Assembly: GCA_021513715.1 (NCBI GenBank)
Contig: CP084167.1
Span: forward strand, 594,117 to 658,116
Origin: Candidatus Heimdallarchaeum endolithica
Lineage (GTDB): Archaea > Asgardarchaeota > Heimdallarchaeia > Heimdallarchaeales > Heimdallarchaeaceae
DNA: 64,000 nucleotides
Direction of reading: 5' to 3'
Shown: positions 1-7,965 of the stretch, piece after piece
How the letters are laid out: every line of letters begins with the position of its first letter
How positions within the stretch are numbered: the stretch's first letter is position 1
The notes under the pieces: generated by a model
The model's input: only the letters and a program-made list of their open reading frames with translations
What the model was told of the DNA's origin: nothing
Databases searched by the model: none
Made by a program: the position numbers and the translations under genes

Positions 1-252
1 AATAACAGCAACAGCATCTTTATCCTTTACAACCTCAAATTTGCTAATAAGATGTTGCTTTCTCATAATCCTATAATAATAATACTTCAGACGCTGTACT
101 CCATGACTTGTTATCCCACGAAGATCAGACTCAATTAAAACAGCAGCACTAATTTTAGCTTCCTCAACAGGATAACCTAAAGAAACAAAAACATCTCTAA
201 TAAAGTCATTTAATAATTCAACTGAAACAAATTTCTGATATGTATTACTCAT
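1..252 (-). CDS. Malate/L-lactate dehydrogenase family protein (Ldh_2/YlbC type), 5' part only
   Basis: This is the N-terminal 84 residues of an NAD(P)-dependent 2-hydroxyacid dehydrogenase of the malate/L-lactate dehydrogenase-2 superfamily; the rest lies beyond the left edge. The diagnostic stretch is SDLRGITSHGVQRL near residues 48-61, which matches the family signature DLRG-x-SHG-x-xRL, where the His is part of the active site. Such enzymes interconvert malate and oxaloacetate, or related 2-hydroxy and 2-oxo acids, in the cytosol. The start is the ATG at 252. The exact substrate cannot be told from this fragment. Confidence 0.85.
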   Translation of the reverse strand, partial: MSNTYQKFVSVELLNDFIRDVFVSLGYPVEEAKISAAVLIESDLRGITSHGVQRLKYYYYRIMRKQHLISKFEVVKDKDAVAVI

Positions 253-686
253 CTTATGGGTATTGAAAAAAAGAAGAATATAAATATTAACCTAAAGATA
301 AATTATAATTTTGAAACATTATAAAAACAAGAAATTAAAAAGCTATAACTCTAAGAATAAGTAAAATATAATTTTCAAAAAATATCGAATATGAAACAAT
401 TAATATTAAATCTAAAACAATTAAACATAGTTTTACCATTTTTCGCTAATTTTCGCTATTTTTTGCAACTAAGAGACAAAATGATTAAAAGCATAATTCA
501 AAAAACGAATAATGTCAGTATCTTAAGGTCTAAAACTATTTTTCACATTATTCGCTAATTCTTCAAAAAGCTATTCAAAAAATTAGAAAACCAATTTAAA
601 ATTCTATTCTTATTTTTAAAAAATTTAAAACTACTATTCCTTTTATATATTTTTTATTCTAGTTTGATTTTTTTCTGATAAATAGA
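253..686. other. AT-rich intergenic region, no gene seen
   Basis: About 430 bases between the dehydrogenase start and the end of the Arf-like gene. No open frame with protein-like composition and no tRNA-like fold was seen. The short motif TTCGCTAAT occurs three times (around 434, 443 with a variant ending, and 551), which may be chance or a small operator-like repeat for the divergent upstream side of the dehydrogenase gene. Confidence 0.5.
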
Positions 687-1250
687 CTATCCCTTTTTCA
701 TTTCTAATTGGTTTACCAACCATGTAAACGCTTCATTTACTCCAGTTCCGTTTATTGCGCTACAATCAAAAACTGCAAAAGTTCTATCTTTCATTTCTAA
801 ATGAAGTCCTAAAAGTTGAATTAACATTGGTGCTTGAATGGATTCTGGTAAATCTTGTTTATTTGCTATTATTAGGCAAGGTATTTTTTCTAGGTACGGG
901 TTGTTAAACACATGTATTTTTAATATGTCTCTTGCTTCTGGCAATCGTTCTATATCTGCTGAATCTATTACAAAGATTACTGCTGAACTCCCTGGGTAGT
1001 GTACCTCCCATAGAAAACGGAATTGTTTTTGTCCTGCTACATCTACTATTGTTATATTCCAATCTGCAAAATTAACTGTATCTATATTTTGCCCTATTGT
1101 TGGTACAGTATCTTTGAACACACCTGTGTTCACATATTTCATTAATGTTGTTTTTCCCGCTGAATCTAAGCCTAAAACGATGATTTTAGCCTTTTTTTCT
1201 GATTTAAGTTTTTTCCTTAACCAATAAGAAAACGATAGTTTTGAGCTCAT
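687..1250 (-). CDS. Arf/Sar1-like small GTPase
   Basis: A 187-residue Ras-superfamily GTPase of the Arf/Sar branch. All nucleotide-binding motifs are visible: P-loop GLDSAGKT at 27-34, switch-I Thr in TVPTIG around 48-53, switch II DVAGQ at 70-74, NKQD at 130-133 and a G5 CSA near 163. The Gln of switch II and the WEVHYPG stretch after it are Arf-like. The N-terminal 22 residues are basic and amphipathic, as in Arf membrane-binding helices, but residue 2 is Ser, so N-myristoylation is not expected. Asgard genomes carry many such GTPases. A role in membrane or polarity signalling is inferred; the partner is unknown. A Rab-like GTPase and a longin-domain membrane protein lie 5-6 kb away. Confidence 0.93.
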   Translation of the reverse strand: MSSKLSFSYWLRKKLKSEKKAKIIVLGLDSAGKTTLMKYVNTGVFKDTVPTIGQNIDTVNFADWNITIVDVAGQKQFRFLWEVHYPGSSAVIFVIDSADIERLPEARDILKIHVFNNPYLEKIPCLIIANKQDLPESIQAPMLIQLLGLHLEMKDRTFAVFDCSAINGTGVNEAFTWLVNQLEMKKG

Positions 1251-1344
1251 TGTATATTATTTCTTAATTCTAATTACTCCTTAATAAAAATTGTCTAAGT
1301 TCGTAAACAATAATAATTAAAAAAAATGAAAAATTAAAGAAGAA

Positions 1345-3537
1345 TTATTGATGCTTTTTTACTAGTTTTATTAATTCTGGAAAATCAATTTCCAATTCTT
1401 TTAATTTTTCCACTGTAGGAACACCGTTTTCTGTCCATCCTCTTCTTTCATATACTGCTTTTTTCAGTTGTTCATATCTTTCTTCTCTGTACTTTCTTAT
1501 TGCAGCCATCTTTTCTTCTATTGTCATGTTTGTTGGGTCTACTCCCACTTTTTCTTTCAGTTCTTTAAGATAATACTTATCTTCTCTAGATAGATATTCT
1601 TCTTTTGTTACTGGTCCCATAGCTCTAAAGGGTATACTATCTAGTTCTTTGTATGTTACACCCTCTGGAACGAATAATAGGTTCATCACTCTTTGGAAAT
1701 TGTACATTCTTTCACTCATTTTTATGTATTCTCTAGAATCAATGTTTTTTCCTGTTACACTATTGAAGTATTGAACATAGTTTAGCACATGTTCTGGAAC
1801 TTTTGCGGGATCAGCTATATCTTCAGGAGCTCTCATTCCATATTTTTCTATTTTTCCTTCAGCGAATTCTTTGTTATCTTCTGGAACAATATCATTCCAA
1901 GGCAATTTGCAAAGACCTAGTAATCCAAAGGAAGTTCTCCACATTGGGAACCACCATAGAGCTTCAGCTTTTTTTTCGAAAGTGGGCATGAAATTATGAA
2001 CCATATCTAAAAAGATTAACCATGCTTCATCATGTTGTGGTCCTTTTAATGTTAATCCGTATCCTCCTTGCTGAGCAAGTGACTCTTTAGTCATGTATTC
2101 ACTAAATTCTAAACCTTTTGATTCCATTCCTATATCATCTAGAAGTTTAGCTTCTTCTTCGCTTAAGTTGAATTCTTTCTTGAAGTATTCTTTCATGTAT
2201 CGTATTCCCTTTCCAAATATCTTACCGAATCCTTCACCTTTTGCTATTTGATGAATTACTTCCATTGCTCCTTCGAAATTACCCCAAGTAAGATCTATTC
2301 CTCCTGTTCTTTCCTTGTTTAATATTCCATATTCATAGCATTCCATACAGAAAGCCATACCTGTTCCAACGCTAATAGTATCTAAACCGTAGTTATCACA
2401 GTAAAAGTTTACTTCTATAACATTATCTGGATCCCACATATACCAATTTGAACCTACTCCTGCAGCCGTCTCATATTCTGGGCCATCAACTGTTACTTTT
2501 TGACCTTTATATGGTCCAGTCTTGCACTCAAAGCTGCTAACACCATGTGTACAACCCACAGTACATCCTTTCCAACATGGGTCTGGACCTTTTTCAAACC
2601 TCTTGTAATAAGCTTCTTTACCTATTTTCTCTGATTGTGGGTCTGAACCAAATCTGAAGTTCTTTGTTGGCAAAAGGTCAAAATCATTCATTATTGGAAT
2701 TAAGTGTATAGTTCCAATATTTCTCATGTCATTTTGTTTAGGATCGAGTTCAGTAATTTCCTTACTGTGTCTTTTTGCTACTTCTTTTTCTGCCTCAGGG
2801 TTCGCAGGATTGTTAGATTTGACATTAACATTACTTTTTCTTACAACTAAAGCTTTTATTTTCTTATTTCTTAATACTGTCCCTGTTCCTCCTCTTCCAG
2901 CTTGCTTATAACGTACATATCCTCTTTTACCGTCAAACCAGCTGAAATTCAAGCAACCCATGTAAGCATTTTCAGCTCCTGGCCCAGCAGAAACGACAGA
3001 AATATTTCTTTTATCGTTTTCATCTTTAGCATATTTCTCAGTAAGCAATCTTCCTAACTGAAAAGTTTCTGAAGGTAAATCCTCTGCTTCTTCAATAAGT
3101 ATTTTGCCATTATCTCCATCAATAAAGATGAGTAACTCTTTATCTGACTTACCTTGAATAGCCATTGCATCAAAACCTGCAAATTTGAGAAAAGGACCAA
3201 AATATCCTCCAACGTTTGAATCAATTAAAATATTAGTTAATGGAGAGATAGCTGTTACAATGCTTTTACCTGAACCAGGGTAGTTAGTTGTTCCACCTAA
3301 TGGTCCAGAAGCTATACAAAGAACATTTTCTGGGTCATCCCATTTTACTTTTTTGTCTTTAGGAATATATTTCCAAGTCAGCCAAAGATCAAATCCTCTT
3401 CCACCAATGAATTTTTCTTTCATCTCCTCTGTAACATCTTCTATTTTTGCTTCCAAAGTTTCTAAATTAATATACAATGTTTTGTTAGCGTATCCTTTTT
3501 CAATTACTGGAACTTCATAATTTATCTCTTTAATCAT
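1345..3537 (-). CDS. Tungsten-containing aldehyde:ferredoxin oxidoreductase family protein
   Basis: A 730-residue AOR-family enzyme, expected to oxidise aldehydes to carboxylates and pass electrons to ferredoxin through a tungsto-bispterin and a 4Fe-4S cluster. Family marks are the N-terminal GGRGFD near 45-50, the glycine-rich pterin-binding region around 75-110, VDGPEYET near 350 and NYGLDT near 383. The cluster Cys ligands appear as CWKGCTVGC near 320-328, with a later Cys in LLGLCK near 545. The spacing is C-x3-C-x3-C rather than the classical C-x2-C-x3-C, and the protein is about 110 residues longer than well-studied AORs, so it is probably a distinct subfamily with an unknown aldehyde. 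A MoaD/ThiS-like carrier 3.4 kb away could support pterin cofactor synthesis. The start is the ATG at 3537. Confidence 0.93.
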   Translation of the reverse strand: MIKEINYEVPVIEKGYANKTLYINLETLEAKIEDVTEEMKEKFIGGRGFDLWLTWKYIPKDKKVKWDDPENVLCIASGPLGGTTNYPGSGKSIVTAISPLTNILIDSNVGGYFGPFLKFAGFDAMAIQGKSDKELLIFIDGDNGKILIEEAEDLPSETFQLGRLLTEKYAKDENDKRNISVVSAGPGAENAYMGCLNFSWFDGKRGYVRYKQAGRGGTGTVLRNKKIKALVVRKSNVNVKSNNPANPEAEKEVAKRHSKEITELDPKQNDMRNIGTIHLIPIMNDFDLLPTKNFRFGSDPQSEKIGKEAYYKRFEKGPDPCWKGCTVGCTHGVSSFECKTGPYKGQKVTVDGPEYETAAGVGSNWYMWDPDNVIEVNFYCDNYGLDTISVGTGMAFCMECYEYGILNKERTGGIDLTWGNFEGAMEVIHQIAKGEGFGKIFGKGIRYMKEYFKKEFNLSEEEAKLLDDIGMESKGLEFSEYMTKESLAQQGGYGLTLKGPQHDEAWLIFLDMVHNFMPTFEKKAEALWWFPMWRTSFGLLGLCKLPWNDIVPEDNKEFAEGKIEKYGMRAPEDIADPAKVPEHVLNYVQYFNSVTGKNIDSREYIKMSERMYNFQRVMNLLFVPEGVTYKELDSIPFRAMGPVTKEEYLSREDKYYLKELKEKVGVDPTNMTIEEKMAAIRKYREERYEQLKKAVYERRGWTENGVPTVEKLKELEIDFPELIKLVKKHQ

Positions 3538-3660
3538 AATAATACACCCGAGAATATCGTTATAAATACGAAAAAAATCAACTATATAATTTTAACTCTA
3601 TCTCGTCAACTATTAAAGAAAAACTTACTTTTTATATCTTCTAAAATAAAAAAAGGTTAT

Positions 3661-3862
3661 TTACAAAGAATCATCATTTCTAAATTTTTTAGCATTTTTA
3701 GGTTCATATCCAACTTCAAATGATTGAATCTCAAGAGTATATCCATCAGGGTCTTTGAAGAAAATGTTGTAAATGTGATATTTTTCGTACATACTAGGCT
3801 CTTTAGTTAGATTGACTCCCTTCTTTTTAAGGAATTCTGCCCAAAGATTAACTTCATTTGAT
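3661..3862 (-). pseudogene. VOC/glyoxalase-fold protein, C-terminal half, cut off by the TnpB element
   Basis: This is the 3' half of a vicinal-oxygen-chelate (glyoxalase/bleomycin-resistance fold) gene. It reads SNEVNLWAEFLKKKG, then FFKDPDGYTLEI, which is the classic VOC C-terminal strand with its metal-ligand Glu. The frame stays open into the inserted element for about 215 bases, but that part is low-complexity and not VOC-like. The 5' half lies at 5377-5594. Joining position 5377 to 3862 gives VVET-SNEVNLW in frame, the expected linker between the two beta-alpha-beta units, so the gene was intact before insertion. Function of the intact protein is unknown beyond the fold. Confidence 0.85.
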
Positions 3863-4024
3863 GGTTTACTTTTTCCGAAATACGAGATTATAGGAAAAGG
3901 GGAAAAAAGAAGAGAAGAAATGAAAGAAAAAGAAGAAGGAAGGAGAGAAGAGAAAAACGGAGGACAGAGGAGGGAAGATGAGGGGTTTAAATAGGGAAAA
4001 AAAGTAAGAAGAAATGAAAAAAAA

Positions 4025-5269
4025 ATGAGTAGAAAAGTGTGGCGAACTGAGGAAATATGGGTGAAAGAATCGATCACTCTAAAACAGTTGGCACACCAGG
4101 TAAAAAACTTGTATAATCAAGCAAATTACATTATTAAGTATCAGTTAAGAAAAAGTAAATATTTCACGAGAGAGTTCGAACTGATGAATATTTTGAGATA
4201 CCATCCGACTTACACAGCTTTACCGGGTCATACGGCACAACAGACGATAAAGTTTCTATGTTTAGCGTGGAAAGGGTATTTTAGGTCTTTAGAAGAATGG
4301 AAAAAGGAACCAGAAAAGTTTAACGGTAAACCCCGTCCTCCAAAATATAAGAAGAAAGATGGACTTGCTATAATCTATTTTACTAACTCTCAAGTGAAAA
4401 TTAAAGAAGAAAAAGGTGAAGGTAAGTTCTTTATCTCTTTTCCTAAACGTGTAGGACTAAAGATAGTTACAAGACTTGACCCTTCAACAAAAGTGAAGTT
4501 TGCCCGGCTCATACCTATGGGAACGAAATTTAAATTAGAGATAGTTTACGAGAAAGAGATAGAAGAACGAAAAGAAGAGCGACCAGCAGAAAGAGTTTTA
4601 GCTCTTGATCTGGGAGTGAATAACTTAGTCGCAGGTTTAACCAGTATTCCTGGTGAAAAAGGTTTTCTGATAAATGGTAGACCCATTAAAGCTGTTAATC
4701 AGTGGTTTAACAAACGTAGAGCAAAGTTACAGTCAGACTACGCTCGACAAGGATTAAACACCTGGGAAAGAAAAATGCTCGCCCTCCAGTTAGAACGAAT
4801 GTTTAAAATAGCTGACTACTTCCATAAAGCAAGTAGAAAAATAGTAGACTACTGTTTAGAAAAAAACATTGATACAATAGTTATAGGTTACAACTCCCGA
4901 TGGAAACAGGAAGTGAATATGGGAAAGAAAAATAATCAAACTTTTGTTTTTATCCCCTTCCAATCCCTCATTGACAAAATCACTTACAAAGCAGAAGAAA
5001 AAGGAATAAAAGTTCTTCCTACCGAAGAGTCCTACACCTCTGTCTGCAGTTTCTTGGATAATGAAGAGATAGATTTTCACCTCCATTATGTTGGCAAAAG
5101 AACTCACCGTGGACTGTTCATCAGTTCCCAAGGATTAAGAATTAATGCTGATATCAACTCTGCAGGTAATATCGGTCGCAAAGTATTCCCTACGTTATTC
5201 TCCGTCGAGTCTAACTACGGGATAGTCTGGGGTGCAGTGGTTCACCCCGTCTGTTGGAAAATAAGTTAG
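4025..5269 (+). CDS. tnpB: TnpB-family RNA-guided nuclease (OrfB)
   Basis: A 414-residue TnpB, the RNA-guided DNA nuclease ancestral to Cas12. The N-terminal half is the helical OrfB domain with GKPRPPKYKKK near 101-111. The RuvC fold follows: first Asp in LALDLGVNN (D195), second strand IVIGYN (285-290), and last Asp in NADINSA (D376). The catalytic Glu of RuvC-II is not at its usual place (Gly288 there), but EESYTS at 334-339 carries candidate replacements, matching the published class of TnpBs with a rearranged catalytic Glu. The usual CxxC zinc-finger pairs are absent. It probably cleaves DNA next to TTGAT using a guide from the element's right end. It is transcribed opposite to the split VOC gene. 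Confidence 0.9.
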   Translation: MSRKVWRTEEIWVKESITLKQLAHQVKNLYNQANYIIKYQLRKSKYFTREFELMNILRYHPTYTALPGHTAQQTIKFLCLAWKGYFRSLEEWKKEPEKFNGKPRPPKYKKKDGLAIIYFTNSQVKIKEEKGEGKFFISFPKRVGLKIVTRLDPSTKVKFARLIPMGTKFKLEIVYEKEIEERKEERPAERVLALDLGVNNLVAGLTSIPGEKGFLINGRPIKAVNQWFNKRRAKLQSDYARQGLNTWERKMLALQLERMFKIADYFHKASRKIVDYCLEKNIDTIVIGYNSRWKQEVNMGKKNNQTFVFIPFQSLIDKITYKAEEKGIKVLPTEESYTSVCSFLDNEEIDFHLHYVGKRTHRGLFISSQGLRINADINSAGNIGRKVFPTLFSVESNYGIVWGAVVHPVCWKIS

Positions 5270-5376
5270 TTAAGTTAGTTCAGCTCTTACGCTGTTCTTT
5301 CTTTTTTTCCACCGACTAAACTTACTCCTCCTTCCGATTTTGATTAAAAATCGGAATTTGGAAAAAGGTAAACCAT
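5229..5376 (+). ncRNA. Putative right-end guide (omega/re) RNA scaffold of the TnpB element
   Basis: In TnpB systems the guide RNA overlaps the 3' end of tnpB and runs to the element's right end, with the adjoining host bases serving as guide. Here two hairpins lie in the right place: GGGGTG (5229-5234) with CACCCC (5243-5248) inside the last codons of tnpB, and the 8-bp right-end hairpin at 5334-5354. The guide would be the first 15-20 bases of host DNA from 5377, which match the uninterrupted VOC allele. The RNA itself is inferred from known biology; its 5' end is not visible. Confidence 0.4.
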
Positions 5377-5594
5377 GTTTCAACAACTAAAGTTAAGCAT
5401 GTTTTCTCTGGAGTTAAGAACTCTTCACTTGTTTCACAAAATCCCCAGTAACCATTTGGACCTACATTGTAAATCACACAGTTTGCTTGTTTTAGAGCTA
5501 TATTGAATTTTAACAATGTTGAATAAAAATTTCTATTTTCTTCCAAATTTTTTGTTTTTAAAAAGGTTATTGGATAAATAATTTTAGGAAGCAT
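5377..5594 (-). pseudogene. VOC/glyoxalase-fold protein, N-terminal half, cut off by the TnpB element
   Basis: The 5' half of the VOC gene whose other half is at 3661-3862. It starts at ATG 5594 and encodes ITFLKTKNLEENRNFYSTLL (a typical first VOC strand and helix), then NVGPNGYWGF and TCLTLVVET, the end of the first beta-alpha-beta-beta-beta module. The frame runs on into the element for 18 more codons (to 5322) and stops. A truncated half-domain is unlikely to be functional. Confidence 0.83.
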
Positions 5595-5647
5595 AAACTA
5601 GTTTACATATTCTTCTCTTAAAAATTTCTTTATAGAAAGTGCTCTTT

Positions 5648-6760
5648 TTAAGAGCCAATAGTTAATTTTCTTTCATCAACAAATGGGAAGTAGGATGGAA
5701 TATATTTAATTGCATCATCAAATACAGAAGCATCTCCACTGAAAGCAATAATTTGATTTTTAAATGTTGAATTAAACCTGTTTACAAAGTGTTCTAAAGA
5801 AATCTCAAAGATTTTTACTCTTTTATCTACTATTAGCACACCAATGATATCTTCTTTTTCCTTTGTTATCATAACTCTATCTTTCAGTTCTACGTATTTT
5901 AGTAATTGATAGGCAGAATTTGTTACTTCTGATATAAAATGAGCAAAAGCATTAATCATTCCTCCAATTAACAATCCTTCTGTTTCCTTCTTTGAATAAT
6001 TTGAAGCAGAGAAAAGAGTTGTCCCATTTTTATTTATTATTAAAAAGTTAAAGATCTCAGCAGAAGTAAATAAGACAAATTTAGGGTCAATTAAATAGAT
6101 AATCAATGTTACTCCTAGAGCTAATCCAAAGCCTATTGCTCCATATGTATCTAAAGGAACTATATGCTCCAGGAATTCTAAAATAGCAACAATAAATGCA
6201 ATAAAGAAACTTATCCACAATAGTAGTGTATGATATTGAGCTTTATTGCCCACACTTTTAACAAATGTAAATGTTATTCCTACTAAACATACTGAAACAA
6301 CGTATAATTGAAAAAAATCTAAAAACCAGATATATAAACAATCATTTTTTGTTGGGATTTTCAAATTTGTAGAAACAGGAGGTAAGTCAAATATAACATT
6401 TATTAAATAAGTCACAAATAGGGAAAAAATAATAATGTAACCTGCTTGAACTATTCTGCGGTCCCAAGCGTTGAAATTACTGAAGTGAATCAAGATAAAA
6501 AGAAAAACTATTGCATAAGGAATAATCTCTAAAGAAGGTAAATAGCTATTTTCCAAAAAACCCCATTGGTAACCTGCTAATCGAGAGAAAAAGAAAAAGA
6601 ACTCTACTATACTTTGTAAAATAGCAAAAATTAAAGCAGCTATGAGATTTTTATATCCTTGTACTTTGTTAATAGAACTTCGATATATGAATACACTTAA
6701 CATTATCAGGATTATAATTATTTGTATTAATTTGAATATAGCTTGACTCAGAGTTTCCAA
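5648..6760 (-). CDS. Seven-helix membrane protein with C-terminal longin/roadblock-like domain
   Basis: A 370-residue protein with about seven hydrophobic helices in residues 5-230, followed by a soluble cytoplasmic domain of about 130 residues. That domain begins IFNFLIINKNGTTLF, continues with a helix containing GGMINAFAHFISEV, and then VLIVDKRVKIF. This is the strand-strand-helix-strand pattern of longin or roadblock/LC7 modules, which bind or regulate small GTPases in Asgard archaea and eukaryotes. I infer a membrane receptor-like protein coupled to a GTPase; a Rab-like gene lies 0.5 kb upstream on the same strand. The start is TTG at 6760, since the next ATG would remove most of the first helix. 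A decayed relative lies at 51818-52977. Confidence 0.7.
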   Translation of the reverse strand: METLSQAIFKLIQIIIILIMLSVFIYRSSINKVQGYKNLIAALIFAILQSIVEFFFFFSRLAGYQWGFLENSYLPSLEIIPYAIVFLFILIHFSNFNAWDRRIVQAGYIIIFSLFVTYLINVIFDLPPVSTNLKIPTKNDCLYIWFLDFFQLYVVSVCLVGITFTFVKSVGNKAQYHTLLLWISFFIAFIVAILEFLEHIVPLDTYGAIGFGLALGVTLIIYLIDPKFVLFTSAEIFNFLIINKNGTTLFSASNYSKKETEGLLIGGMINAFAHFISEVTNSAYQLLKYVELKDRVMITKEKEDIIGVLIVDKRVKIFEISLEHFVNRFNSTFKNQIIAFSGDASVFDDAIKYIPSYFPFVDERKLTIGS

Positions 6761-6894
6761 CGTTTATCAAATAAAAAAAGATTTCTCTTATATTAAATTT
6801 ATGTAGTAAATTCCAAATATTTCAAAAAACAAATAACAACAATTTCATATAAAAAAATATCAGTTTGTATTACTTAGTTATTTCTGAAGTAAAA

Positions 6895-7182
6895 CTATCC
6901 TCCTGCAACAAAGGGAAGAATAGATATTTCTGTTTGCTTATTTTCTATAAAATAGGTTGACAGTTCTTCATGATGAATTGTTCTGTTATTTATCATTATA
7001 TTATAAAAAGAGTGTATTTTTTTTCCAGAAAATAGAAGATCATCTAATTCTGGATGCTTTATAACCAATTTTTCTATTGCTTCTAGAATGGTTGTCTTTT
7101 CACTATCTAATTCAACTACTACTTCTGCCTTATTTTCCAAAGCTGATCTTAATTGACCAAATAAGCGAAAAACAATTCTCAT
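6895..7182 (-). CDS. MoaD/ThiS-family sulfur-carrier (ubiquitin-like) protein
   Basis: A 95-residue beta-grasp protein ending in Gly-Gly. It starts with MRIVFRLFGQLRSAL, as in MoaD, and ends LPFVAGG, the typical tail that is adenylated and thiocarboxylated on the terminal Gly. It may donate sulfur for molybdo- or tungstopterin synthesis, which the AOR enzyme at 1345-3537 would need. Asgard archaea also use such proteins in tRNA thiolation or as ubiquitin-like modifiers, so the pathway is not settled. No partner E1-like or MoaE gene is in the window. It lies between the Rab-like GTPase and the 7TM-longin gene on the same strand. Confidence 0.85.
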   Translation of the reverse strand: MRIVFRLFGQLRSALENKAEVVVELDSEKTTILEAIEKLVIKHPELDDLLFSGKKIHSFYNIMINNRTIHHEELSTYFIENKQTEISILPFVAGG

Positions 7183-7248
7183 TCTTTATCCTCTTATAAG
7201 ATAAATATAAATTTGAGAGATAAAATTGTTATGATTTGTCAAATTCTT

Positions 7249-7809
7249 TCAAATTGTATTAACTTCAAAGAATTTGACTATATTCTCAATTAGAGTAATA
7301 AAAGCTTTTTCTACATTTTCTCCAGTTTTTGCTGAAGTTTCTATATATGGAACTTCGAATCCACTCCAATTACTCAAACTTTTAGCATAATCTGCTGCAT
7401 ATTCATAAGGAACTGAATTGGGTGTTGAAGATCTAAGGTCTGATTTATTTCCTATCAATAACATTGGAACAATTTTGTTTTTGTTATTCTTTATTATCTC
7501 ATGTATCCAATTTGGTAATAATTCATATGTTTCTGGTCTCGAAATGTCAAAAACTAATAAAGCACCTGAAGTTCCTCTATAATAAACTTCTCTAACTGCA
7601 GAAAAACGCTGTTGTCCAGCTAAGTCCCATATTTGTAGAGTGTATTCTATATTATTTAGTTGCATCTTCTTTACTGCAAAGTCTGCACCCACTGTCATGG
7701 CATAGCCAGATTCAAAAGTTTCTCCTAAATATCGACGTCTTAATGATGTTTTACCTACTGCTCCTTCACCAAGCAATGAAACTTTAAAGATTCTCTGCAC
7801 TTTTTTCAT
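7249..7809 (-). CDS. Rab/Ras-like small GTPase
   Basis: A 186-residue Rab/Ras-type GTPase. Motifs: P-loop GEGAVGKT at 14-21, switch-I Thr in TVGADF (39-44), WDLAGQQRF at 61-69, NKSD at 121-124 and ETSAK at 157-161. WDLAGQ with the following YYRG is Rab-like. There is no C-terminal Cys for prenylation, so membrane attachment would depend on partners. It is monocistronic or leads the small minus-strand group with the MoaD-like and 7TM-longin genes (spacings 66 and 134 bases). The start is ATG 7809. Confidence 0.93.
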   Translation of the reverse strand: MKKVQRIFKVSLLGEGAVGKTSLRRRYLGETFESGYAMTVGADFAVKKMQLNNIEYTLQIWDLAGQQRFSAVREVYYRGTSGALLVFDISRPETYELLPNWIHEIIKNNKNKIVPMLLIGNKSDLRSSTPNSVPYEYAADYAKSLSNWSGFEVPYIETSAKTGENVEKAFITLIENIVKFFEVNTI

Positions 7810-7965
7810 CTCTCTTTATTTCTAAAGAACTCATGCATAACATATTATTAAATTATTTGTTTACTTGCAAAGTCTACTATTTAAGAAAGCTATTATATAG
7901 AAAAACTATTAGTATATTATACCTTTTAATTAGCTTTTTATAGTTCTTTAACAACTAATAACAAG

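Larger units (their letters stand above)
3863..5376 (+). mobile_element. IS200/IS605-group element carrying only tnpB (IS1341-like)
   Basis: A 1,514-bp insertion within a VOC gene. The left junction follows TTGAT (3858-3862), the insertion target/TAM known for the ISDra2 branch of IS200/IS605 elements. The right junction is set by the restored reading frame of the host gene. No target duplication is needed, as expected for this group. The right end has a perfect 8-bp hairpin, CCGATTTT at 5334-5341 pairing with AAAATCGG at 5347-5354, like the subterminal hairpins of IS605 ends. Oddly, the outermost bases also form a near-perfect inverted repeat, GGTTTACTTTTTCC (3863-3876) against the complement of 5360-5374. 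No tnpA is present, so transposition would need an enzyme supplied elsewhere. The purine-rich stretch 3895-4020 before tnpB is the left-end leader. Confidence 0.82.

Noticed and set aside
253..686. A tRNA or small RNA gene in the first intergenic region
   Set aside because: No cloverleaf, CCA end or GC-rich stem could be found in the AT-rich sequence.
3661..4077. An independent 138-residue protein containing a VOC half-domain
   Set aside because: Its N-terminal half is the antisense of a purine-rich element leader, and the C-terminal half is the severed end of the VOC gene.
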